From the NCBI GenBank assembly GCA_020438525.1, contig JAGQUL010000207.1, positions 1-20,088 of the forward strand: DNA of 20,088 nt. The letters run 5' to 3'. Shown in pieces: positions 14,497 to 20,088 of the stretch (its first letter is position 1; each line of letters begins with the position of its first letter). The DNA is from Thermoleophilia bacterium (GTDB taxonomy: Bacteria > Actinomycetota > Thermoleophilia > Gaiellales > SKUG01). The translations under genes and the position numbers were made by a program. Below the pieces are notes generated by a model, which did not search any database, had not been told where the DNA came from, and saw only the letters and a program-made list of their open reading frames with translations.

Positions 14497-15468
14497 TCAG
14501 AGATCGGAACCATTCCGTGGCGACGACGACCCGCCGGCCGGCCCCGCGACCGTGAACGCCTCCGCCGGGAGCCGCTCGAGCCGGAACCCGTCGACGAGGT
14601 CCGCAGCATCGCGCGGTTGCGAGTCGCGCGGCGCGACCGCGTCGCCCAGCGAATCGGCAAGCCACGTGAGCACGTCGCTCGTGGACCAGCCGTGCTGCGC
14701 GAGGGTCTGCAGGTCGGCGGGGCCGTGTCGCTTCGCGAGCCGCTCGCCGTCGTCGCCGACCACGAGCGGCAGGTGCGCGAAGCGCGGCACGTGCAGGTCC
14801 AGGCGCTCCGCGATCCACAGCTGTCGAGGCGTGGTGGGCGCGAGGTCCGCGCCGCGCACGACCTCGCCGACGCGCAGGTCGGACTCGTCGATCGGGCTCG
14901 CGAGGTTGTACGCCGGCACGCCGTCGCGGCGTCGGACGATGAAGTCGTCGACCACCTCCTCGACGCGACCCTGGAGCAGGTCGTCGAACCCGATCGTCGC
15001 GGCGCCGGCACGCGCGCGGATGCAGAACGGATCGCCCGCATCGATGCGACGGTTGGCGTCGGCGGTCGACATCCGCTCGCAGGTCCCCGGATACGGTGCC
15101 TCGACTCCGCGACCATGCGGTGCGCTCGCCGCCGCCAGCACCTCCGCACGCGTGCAGAAGCACGGGTAGGTCGCGTGGTCGGCAGCGAGCCGCGCGAGCG
15201 CCTCGTGGTAGCGAGCGAGCCGATCGGACTGTCGGACCGGCTCGTCGTCCCAGTCGATGCCGAGCGCCGCGAGGTCGGCACGCTGCCCACGCTCGTGCTC
15301 GGGACGCGAGCGATCGGGATCGAGATCGTCGATGCGCAGCGTGAACCGCGCACCCGACGAGCGCGCCCGCAGCCAGGCGGCGAGCGCCGTGCGCAGGTTG
15401 CCCAGGTGCAGCGCACCGGTCGGGCTCGGGGCGAAGCGGCCGTCGCGAGAAGGATCCATCGCGGTCAT
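14497..15468 (-). CDS. gluQ: glutamyl-Q tRNA(Asp) synthetase
   Basis: A shortened class I glutamyl-tRNA synthetase that lacks the anticodon-binding domain (323 residues, against about 470 or more for GltX). The HIGH-type motif is FAPSPTGALHLGN (13-24). The zinc site matches GluQ enzymes: Cys103 and Cys105 in CFC, then Tyr126 and Cys130 in YPGTC. The KMSKS-like loop is RLAKRHG (243-249). LRIDDLDPDRSRPE is the expected RxEDxDxxR variant. Known members load glutamate onto queuosine at position 34 of tRNA-Asp. Start: ATG 15468, with AGGTGG close upstream; ATG 15459 is possible. The C-terminal 15 residues are a loose Gly/Ser tail. It is divergent from the Ala/Thr-repeat protein. Confidence 0.92.
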   Translation of the reverse strand: MTAMDPSRDGRFAPSPTGALHLGNLRTALAAWLRARSSGARFTLRIDDLDPDRSRPEHERGQRADLAALGIDWDDEPVRQSDRLARYHEALARLAADHATYPCFCTRAEVLAAASAPHGRGVEAPYPGTCERMSTADANRRIDAGDPFCIRARAGAATIGFDDLLQGRVEEVVDDFIVRRRDGVPAYNLASPIDESDLRVGEVVRGADLAPTTPRQLWIAERLDLHVPRFAHLPLVVGDDGERLAKRHGPADLQTLAQHGWSTSDVLTWLADSLGDAVAPRDSQPRDAADLVDGFRLERLPAEAFTVAGPAGGSSSPRNGSDL

Positions 15469-15585
15469 CCTGCCACCTGCACGCGATTCGGCCGTGTTGC
15501 AGCGGCGGGCGCAGCCGTGCCGGCAGGGGCCACGACATGGCCGCAATGGTGAAACATCCCTGCACACGAAGTCGATGCACAGGTG

Positions 15586-16212
15586 ATGGGCCTGTCTCTC
15601 TCAACGATCTCGCAGGGCGCGATGACCGCCGCGGTCACGCTGGGTTCGACCCTGCAGTCGCTGGGCACCGGCGTGGCGACCGCCGCCTCGACCGCCGCAG
15701 CCACCGCCGCCACGACAGCCACCACCGCCGCGACGACAGCCACCACTGCGGCCACGAGCGTCACCGCCGCGGCCGCGACCGTCACTGCCGGCGGCGTGCA
15801 GGCGCTGCCCGCGACCGTTCAGGCCGGCGCGACCGGATCCGCGCAGCTCGCGAACAACCTCGCGCTGATCGAGAAGCCGGCCAAGGCCATGGCGACCGCG
15901 GCGCCCAGGGTCAGCACCCTGGGACGCGTCGCAGGATTCCTCGGCAAGGCGCTGCCGCTCGTCACGATCGGCGCGGGCGTGATGGCCGGAGCGACGATCG
16001 TGGACGAGCAGGGCGTGGGCGCGCTCGTGACGAGCAAGGACGGGCGCGGCGCCATGCTCGGCACGCTCGGCGGCGCGCTGCTGCTCGTTCCGCACCCCGC
16101 CACCCAGATCGCGGCGGCCGGGGTGCTTGCGGGCGTCGCGGTCAACCAGTTCGGCGGCCTCGACCGCCTCGACGACGTGAAGCTCGGCGCGGCCCACGTC
16201 GTGCAGGCCTGA
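15586..16212 (+). CDS. Ala/Thr-repeat membrane protein, unknown function
   Basis: A 208-residue protein of strange composition. It opens with MGLSLSTISQGAMTAAVTLGSTLQSLG and continues into a block made almost only of Ala and Thr (15706-15765, 21-bp repeats). It then becomes more ordinary, with LANNLALIEKPAKAMATAAPR. Two hydrophobic Gly-rich stretches, KALPLVTIGAGVMAGATIV and GTLGGALLLVPHPATQIAAAGVLAGVAV, look like membrane helices. There is no Sec signal and no known domain. GTG 15583 and ATG 15622 (with AGGG upstream) are alternative starts. Strong codon bias and intact length argue that it is real. It converges with the EamA gene, 51 bp apart. Confidence 0.65.
   Translation: MGLSLSTISQGAMTAAVTLGSTLQSLGTGVATAASTAAATAATTATTAATTATTAATSVTAAAATVTAGGVQALPATVQAGATGSAQLANNLALIEKPAKAMATAAPRVSTLGRVAGFLGKALPLVTIGAGVMAGATIVDEQGVGALVTSKDGRGAMLGTLGGALLLVPHPATQIAAAGVLAGVAVNQFGGLDRLDDVKLGAAHVVQA
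15706..15765 (+). repeat. 21-bp tandem repeats encoding AATTATT
   Basis: Two full 21-bp units (15706-15726 and 15727-15747) and a partial third encode the heptad Ala-Ala-Thr-Thr-Ala-Thr-Thr. Units differ by two silent bases, so the repeat is under coding selection or is recent. Confidence 0.8.
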
Positions 16213-16263
16213 CCGGCAGACGGCGCATCGCCCGACAGACCGCGCGGTGCCCGAGCGGCGGCG

Positions 16264-17421
16264 TCAGCTGCCGAAGCCGTCGAGCGCCTCGTCGATCGCG
16301 AGCGGATCCATCGGATCGGATCCGCGCGGGCTCGACGACTGCCGTCGCGCCGCGAACGATGGGGTCGGCGCGGGCGTCCAGCCGAGTCGACGGCCCCCGG
16401 TGATCCGACCCAGCGACGCAGGGCGTGCGGCGACCCCGGCGGCAAATCGCGTGCGCCGTCGTCGTCGCCCCATCGGCTGACCCGCGCTCACGCTGGTCGC
16501 GGCGGGCACGCGAGCCTCGCCGAGCATGAGCAGCACCACCGCGAGCACGATCGCGGCCCCGGCACCGAGCATCTCGCGATCGATCGCTTCGTCGAGCAGC
16601 ACCGCACCGAGCGCGACCGCGACGAGCGGATTCACGAACGCGTGGGTCGACGCGGTCGTGGCGCTTGCATGCTCGAGCAGCCACCCGTACGCGACGAAGC
16701 CGCCGAGCGATGCCGCCACGACGAGGAACACCCAGCTGCCTCCGGCAAGCGCCGTGATCGCGCGGGGATCGAAGCCCGCGAGCTCGCCCGCGAGCGCGGA
16801 TGCGATCGCCAGCAGCACGCCACCTGCGAGCATCTGCATCCCGACCCCGACGAGCAGGCTCGACGGTCGGCTGGCTCGGCGCGCGAACAGCGATGCAGCG
16901 GCCCACACTCCGTTTGCCAGCACGAGCACTGCGGCGGCAGCAAGGTCCACGCTGCTGCCGCTGCTGCCGCCGGGTGCGACCAGCAGCCCGACGCCCGCGG
17001 TGCCCGCCGCGACTCCGGCCATCGCGAGCCGGTTGAACGATCGCCCGCGCGACAGCACCAGCTGCAGCAGCACGATCCAGAGCGGCGCCGTGGCCACCAG
17101 CAGCGCAGTGACGCCCGCCGGCAGCCGGGTCGCGGCCCAGCTGGTCGCGCCCATGCCGACCACGATGAAGCCCGCGCCCACGATCGACGCGTCGCGCCAC
17201 GCCTGCAGCGTTGCCCCGACCGCGCCGTGATCGCGCCGCGCCCGCAGCATCCCGACCGCCAGCGCGATCGTGCCGGCGGCGATGAACCGACTGGCCATCA
17301 GCAGCAGCGGGGGCAGCGACTCGAGTGCCCAGGAGATCGCCACGAATGACGAACCCCAGGCGATCCAGGTCACCAGCAGCGCGGTGACGAGGAGGGGGCG
17401 GGATGTGGATCGGGTTGCCAT
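16264..17421 (-). CDS. EamA/DMT family transporter
   Basis: A 385-residue drug/metabolite exporter with two EamA repeats and ten predicted helices. The first repeat starts TWIAWGSSFVAISWALESLPPLLLMASRF, a typical EamA opening, and ends GATSWAATRLPAGVTALLVATAPLW. The second ends HAFVNPLVAVALGAVLLDEAI with LGAGAAIVLAVVLLML. Members export amino acids or metabolites. A C-terminal extension of about 75 residues is basic and low in hydrophobicity (GRRRRRTRF) and lies beyond the usual family length. Start: ATG 17421, which leaves out an upstream extension without membrane character, and has a good promoter seven bases away but no ribosome binding site. The divergent Lrp-type gene is the likely regulator. 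Confidence 0.9.
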   Translation of the reverse strand: MATRSTSRPLLVTALLVTWIAWGSSFVAISWALESLPPLLLMASRFIAAGTIALAVGMLRARRDHGAVGATLQAWRDASIVGAGFIVVGMGATSWAATRLPAGVTALLVATAPLWIVLLQLVLSRGRSFNRLAMAGVAAGTAGVGLLVAPGGSSGSSVDLAAAAVLVLANGVWAAASLFARRASRPSSLLVGVGMQMLAGGVLLAIASALAGELAGFDPRAITALAGGSWVFLVVAASLGGFVAYGWLLEHASATTASTHAFVNPLVAVALGAVLLDEAIDREMLGAGAAIVLAVVLLMLGEARVPAATSVSAGQPMGRRRRRTRFAAGVAARPASLGRITGGRRLGWTPAPTPSFAARRQSSSPRGSDPMDPLAIDEALDGFGS

Positions 17422-17428
17422 GCCAGAC

Positions 17429-17457
17429 ACGGTAGACGGGCACGGCGTGAGTCCCAA
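17429..17457 (-). promoter_or_regulatory. promoter of the EamA transporter gene
   Basis: TTGGGA (17457-17452), a 17-bp spacer and TACCGT (17434-17429) lie on the minus strand, followed by seven bases and the ATG at 17421. Spacing is ideal and predicts a transcript starting at or one base before the ATG, fitting the absence of a Shine-Dalgarno sequence. Confidence 0.6.
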
Positions 17458-17462
17458 TGGGC

Positions 17463-17503
17463 AATCGAAAGTATGTAAATCTCTCCACTTTCGAATCGAA
17501 AGT
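17463..17503. promoter_or_regulatory. putative Lrp/AsnC-type operator: palindrome plus phased half-site
   Basis: ACTTTCGAATCGAAAGT (17487-17503) is a perfect 8-1-8 palindrome. A second copy of AATCGAAAGT lies at 17463-17472, exactly 31 bp (three helical turns) from the copy within the palindrome (17494-17503). The sites lie in an AT-richer stretch. Relative to the EamA promoter they fall at about -43 to -82, an activator-like position; relative to the lrp start they are more than 100 bp upstream. Confidence 0.6.
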
Positions 17504-17550
17504 CTCGTGCACGAATCCGCGCACAAGCGGCCAGTGGCTGAAAATCATCG

Positions 17551-17560
17551 GCCATATGGC
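17551..17560. promoter_or_regulatory. 10-bp palindrome in the eamA-lrp intergenic region
   Basis: GCCATATGGC is a perfect palindrome about 45 bp before the lrp start. It is unrelated to the TCGAAAGT sites; a second regulator site is possible but chance is not excluded. Confidence 0.25.
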
Positions 17561-17592
17561 GGCGAAATCCGGTCATTGTTAGACACGCGCGC

Positions 17593-17598
17593 TACGCT
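17593..17598 (+). promoter_or_regulatory. candidate -10 box of the Lrp/AsnC gene
   Basis: TACGCT lies six bases before the ATG at 17605, with no ribosome binding site in between, consistent with a leaderless mRNA. The sequence 17 bp upstream is a poor -35. Confidence 0.4.
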
Positions 17599-17604
17599 AT
17601 GTGA

Positions 17605-18081
17605 ATGACCGCTGCACGCACCCTCGTTCCGGCACCGATCAACCTCGACCCGACCGACCGGGCGATCATCCGTGAGCTCGAGCGTGACGCGCGGATCCCG
17701 TGGGCGCAGCTCGGGCGGCGCGTGGCGCTCACCGCCCCCGCCGTGCGCGAGCGGGTGCGACGGATGGAGCGGGCCGGCGTGATCACCGGCTACGGCGCCT
17801 GGATCGAACCTGCGCAGGTGGGCCGCGGCATCGGCGCGTTCGTGCGCGTGGCGACCCACACGCAGCAGCGCGTCGAGCGGCTGATCGCCTTCGCGCATGA
17901 TCGCGGCGAGGTGGTCGAGTGCCACACGCTCACCGGCGACGACACGGTGCTGCTCCGAGTGCAGGTCGGCGACATGGCCGAGCTGGATCGACTCACGAGC
18001 TCGCTCAACCAGTTCGGGAAGACGACGACCTCGATGGTGCTCGGGTCCCCGATCCCCTGGCGGAACGTCGTGACGCGCTGA
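17605..18081 (+). CDS. Lrp/AsnC family transcriptional regulator
   Basis: A 158-residue regulator of normal family length. Residues 13-62 are the AsnC-type winged helix-turn-helix: LDPTDRAIIRELERDARIPWAQLGRRVALTAPAVRERVRRMERAGVITGY. Residues 70-155 are the RAM/AsnC effector domain, with VECHTLTGDDTVLLRVQVGDMAELDRL containing the typical TGxxDxLL core. Such proteins form octamers, bind amino acids or related ligands and control amino-acid transport. It is divergent from the EamA transporter, and a palindrome with a phased half-site lies between them, so it most likely controls that transporter and itself. Its last 77 bases overlap the tail of the opposite-strand membrane protein. Confidence 0.93.
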   Translation: MTAARTLVPAPINLDPTDRAIIRELERDARIPWAQLGRRVALTAPAVRERVRRMERAGVITGYGAWIEPAQVGRGIGAFVRVATHTQQRVERLIAFAHDRGEVVECHTLTGDDTVLLRVQVGDMAELDRLTSSLNQFGKTTTSMVLGSPIPWRNVVTR

Positions 18082-18469
18082 CCGTTCGACCACCGCGCGG
18101 CCGACCACCCCGCCCGCGTGGCAGCGATCGCGACGGACCCGCCGGATGCGGTCCCTGCGGCGCGGGATCTTCCGGGCGCTCGTCGTCGCCTCGATCATCC
18201 TCCTCGAGCGGCGCTGCGCCCTCGAAGCCGCCGAGCAGGCGGGTCACCGCGACCATCGACACCGCGAGCACGGCGAGGTCGGCGAGCCCGAACGCGAGCA
18301 GCGCGTGGCCCGGCGTGGGCGGCAGGCGCAGCCACCACAGGAGCACCCAGCTCGCCACCAGCGGCGGCACGGTCCAGAGCACCTGCACCGCGCGGCGCGC
18401 GCGCACGAGTCGCTCGACGCACGCGAGCGTCGCGACGAGGAAGGCGATCGATACGGCGGCTACTGCCAT
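18005..18469 (-). CDS. small three-helix membrane protein with Arg/Ser-rich tail, unknown function
   Basis: The first 90 residues carry three clear membrane helices: AVAAVSIAFLVATLACVERLV, VLWTVPPLVASWVLLWWLRL and ALLAFGLADLAVLAVSMVAV. An acidic stretch (LEEDDRGDDERPED) and then a Pro/Gly/Arg/Ser-rich tail follow. The tail runs 77 bp into the end of the Lrp gene and reads like antisense of coding DNA, so the functional protein may be shorter or a frameshift could have removed the native stop. ATG 18469 is used; ATG 18487 is possible. Without it, 500 bp before the cupin gene would be empty. No family recognised. Confidence 0.55.
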   Translation of the reverse strand: MAVAAVSIAFLVATLACVERLVRARRAVQVLWTVPPLVASWVLLWWLRLPPTPGHALLAFGLADLAVLAVSMVAVTRLLGGFEGAAPLEEDDRGDDERPEDPAPQGPHPAGPSRSLPRGRGGRPRGGRTVSASRRSARGSGTRAPSRSSSSRTG

Positions 18470-18513
18470 GCACCCAGTGTGCCCCATCCGATCGGGCCGT
18501 GTCGGCGTAGATG

Positions 18514-18544
18514 TTCAAGTGGACCCGCGAACCCGCGATACAAT
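18514..18544 (+). promoter_or_regulatory. candidate promoter of the cysteine-dioxygenase-family gene
   Basis: TACAAT at 18539-18544 matches five of six bases of the -10 consensus. A TTCAAG at 18514-18519 is a weak -35 at a long 19-bp spacing. A leader of about 36 bases follows, with GAGG eight bases before the ATG, so this gene looks conventionally leadered. Confidence 0.5.
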
Positions 18545-18586
18545 CCGGGTCCAGCCCGTCCCGATCTCCAAGCCGAGGCTTCCCCG

Positions 18587-19204
18587 ATGCCCACCACTCC
18601 AGCTTTGACCGCAGCCGACGCGCCCACGCTCACGCCGCAGCAGTGGCACGAGGTCACCGCGCCGCCGGCGGCGCTCGCCGAGCGCTGCGCGCAGCTGATG
18701 CCGCACGATGGTGTGCTCTCCGTGGACGAGCTCGAGGCGCTGGTGCAGGCGATCGCGGCCGACGAGTCGCTGTTCGACCCGCTCGTCGTGGTCGACGAGC
18801 AGCGGCGTCGCTACCGGTTGCTGTACGAGGACGACCGCATCGACGTGTGGGTGCTCAGCTGGATGGATGGACAGGGCACGGGCTTCCACGACCACGACCT
18901 GTCGGGCGTCGGGCTGTGCTGCGCCCGCGGCACGGTCGTGGAGCGGCAGATGCTGCTGCCGAACGGAGCCACCACCGTCGAGATGACTCCCGGGGTGAGC
19001 CGACAGGGCCCGCCCGGATACATCCACTCGGTGGCGCACGTCGACGGCGCGCCCGCGGTGACGATCCATGCCTACTCGCCGCCGCTCGTGCGCGTCGGGC
19101 AGTACCGCGTGGACGACGACGGGATCCTGCGTCGCGACGTCGAGCACGGCCGACAGGAGCTGCTCGACCACTCGATCGCGGCGATCGACCCCGACCGCGC
19201 CTGA
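18587..19204 (+). CDS. cysteine dioxygenase family protein (cupin)
   Basis: A 205-residue cupin of the cysteine dioxygenase type, which oxidises a thiol such as cysteine to its sulfinate with a mononuclear Fe(II). The iron ligands are visible: GFHDHDLSG gives His101 and His103, and GYIHSVAH gives His147. VTIHAYSPPL matches the family motif SxHxYSPP, with His161 and Tyr163 kept and Ser replaced by Thr. The Cys that crosslinks to this Tyr in mammalian enzymes is absent (a Val aligns), as in bacterial forms. Related 3-mercaptopropionate dioxygenases cannot be excluded. It is preceded by a good -10 box and followed 53-65 bp later by an oligoendopeptidase, possibly linked as peptide/amino-acid catabolism. 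Confidence 0.88.
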   Translation: MPTTPALTAADAPTLTPQQWHEVTAPPAALAERCAQLMPHDGVLSVDELEALVQAIAADESLFDPLVVVDEQRRRYRLLYEDDRIDVWVLSWMDGQGTGFHDHDLSGVGLCCARGTVVERQMLLPNGATTVEMTPGVSRQGPPGYIHSVAHVDGAPAVTIHAYSPPLVRVGQYRVDDDGILRRDVEHGRQELLDHSIAAIDPDRA

Positions 19205-19269
19205 TCGCTCGAGGCAGCCACGCGCCGCCGGATGTTCCCTCGTGCGCGCGAGCGGGCATGCGTGCACGC

Positions 19270-20088
19270 ATGAAGACCACCTACCTGCCCGACCTCTCGC
19301 ACCTGGCCCCGACCCCGACGTGGCTGCCCCACGACCTGCCCGACCGGCTCGAGCCGGACTGGCTGCAGGCGCGCTACGACGAGATCCTCGCCGCGTGCGA
19401 TGCGGCGGCCGACGACGCGGCGGCGTGGCTCGAGGTCGTGCGGCGCACCAGCGAGCTCGAGACGTTCATCAGCTCGAGTGCCGGGCGCGTGCGGATCGCC
19501 TACCGTCAGGACACGCAGGACGAGGCGGTCACCGCCGAGTACGAGCGCCTCAATCGCGAGATCAACCCCGTCGTGAGCGACAGCTCCGTCGAGGTCGCGC
19601 GGCGGATCGTCGCATCCCCGTGCACCGACGCGATCGCCGCCGAGTTCGGCGAGGTGCTGCTGCAGCTGATGGAGGCCGCGTGTCGCGCGCACGCGCCGGT
19701 CAACACGAAGCTGCGTACCGAGCTGAGCGACGTGCTCATGAAGCACACTCGCATCTTCGGCACCGGCACGATCCAGTGGCGCGGCGAGACGCACCCGTTC
19801 AGCTTCGCGCGCAAGGCGGCCTACGACACCGACCGCGACGAGCGCCACGCCGCCTGGCAGTCGAAGATCGACTACGTGCGCGAGAACGAGGGGGCGCTGC
19901 AGGGGATCTTCGACGAGGCGCGCGGCCTGCGCGAGCAGATGGCGAAGAACCTCGACCAGCCGTCGTTCGTGGAGCTGCGCTACCTCGAGATGCACCGCTT
20001 CGACTGGAACGCCGACGACGCCGCGCGCGTGCGCGCGGCGATCGAGCGGCACGTGGTGCCGGTCGCGTCGCAGCTGCAGCTTCGCCAG
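19270..20088 (+). CDS. M3 family oligoendopeptidase (3' truncated by window end)
   Basis: An open frame runs from ATG 19270 to the last base, 273 codons without a stop. Recognisable M3 (PepF-like) N-terminal sequence includes RTSELETFISSSAGRVRIAYRQDTQDE, KLRTELSDVLMKHTRIF, RKAAYDTDRDERHAAWQS, and ARGLREQMAKNLDQPSFVELRYLEMHRFDWNADDAARVRAAIERHVVPV. The last matches the region where M3 peptidases read RxxxAKxLGFxNYxDYRY. The zinc motif HExGH would lie beyond the window, so activity cannot be judged. ATG 19258, in frame four codons upstream, is the alternative start, with GAGCGGGC before it. It would cleave short peptides in the cytoplasm. Confidence 0.88.
   Translation, partial: MKTTYLPDLSHLAPTPTWLPHDLPDRLEPDWLQARYDEILAACDAAADDAAAWLEVVRRTSELETFISSSAGRVRIAYRQDTQDEAVTAEYERLNREINPVVSDSSVEVARRIVASPCTDAIAAEFGEVLLQLMEAACRAHAPVNTKLRTELSDVLMKHTRIFGTGTIQWRGETHPFSFARKAAYDTDRDERHAAWQSKIDYVRENEGALQGIFDEARGLREQMAKNLDQPSFVELRYLEMHRFDWNADDAARVRAAIERHVVPVASQLQLRQ

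Noticed and set aside
14497..15468. Ordinary glutamyl-tRNA synthetase (GltX)
   Set aside because: The anticodon-binding domain is absent, and the CxC...YxxxC zinc site and length match glutamyl-Q tRNA(Asp) synthetase.
15469..15585. Promoter or RNA element between gluQ and the Ala/Thr-repeat gene
   Set aside because: The 117-bp gap has only short GC palindromes; no hexamer pair with reasonable spacing could be supported.
1..20088. tRNA, rRNA, CRISPR array, insertion sequence or riboswitch
   Set aside because: No cloverleaf with CCA-type end, no regularly spaced repeats, no transposase motif and no recognisable riboswitch core was found by eye on either strand.

Overview
The window is uniformly GC-rich, with strong G/C third-position bias, and densely packed chromosomal DNA. 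It has 24 protein genes on both strands, most intergenic gaps under 120 bp, and no visible tRNA, rRNA, CRISPR array, insertion sequence or prophage. Base composition, SD-poor starts with TAnnnT boxes just before the start codon, an LPxTG-type surface protein and the gene repertoire fit a high-GC actinobacterium. A Thermoleophilia-like lineage is possible, but that is inference and not shown by the sequence.

Layout. Bases 1-1404 (+) hold the end of an ABC exporter: an ATPase cut by the left edge, then its permease. They converge with a class I glutamine amidotransferase (1394-2125, -). Next are an NlpC/P60 peptidase without a signal peptide (2151-2891, -) and a divergent HNH nuclease (3026-3421, +). 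From 8227 down to 3435 (-) runs a co-directional series: a COG4586/4587/3694-type ABC exporter with ATGA/GTGA stop-start overlaps, a stand-alone cyclic-nucleotide-binding protein, an MmcQ/YjbR protein, an LPLTG-bearing membrane protein and a small three-helix membrane protein.

Divergent from it is a minimal M4-like metallopeptidase (8301-9263, +). It faces a two-gene secreted-protein unit (12210-9347, -): a large beta-propeller-like protein with four Ig-like repeats, and a small exported partner. Then come greA (+), a secreted trypsin-like protease with two Fn3-like domains (-), glutamyl-Q tRNA(Asp) synthetase (-) and an Ala/Thr-repeat membrane protein (+).

The right end carries a divergent EamA exporter / Lrp-AsnC regulator pair with a clear palindromic operator, a small membrane protein, a cysteine-dioxygenase-family cupin and the start of an M3 oligoendopeptidase cut by the window end.

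The most informative regulatory signals are the 17-bp palindrome plus phased half-site between eamA and lrp, and a repeated TAnnnT-N6-8-start arrangement that suggests several leaderless mRNAs. The least described proteins are the M4-like peptidase without a propeptide, the signal-less NlpC/P60 protein, the LPLTG protein and the Ala/Thr-repeat protein. No single new multi-gene system is demonstrated. The co-directional ABC-exporter/cNMP/LPLTG series is the closest candidate.
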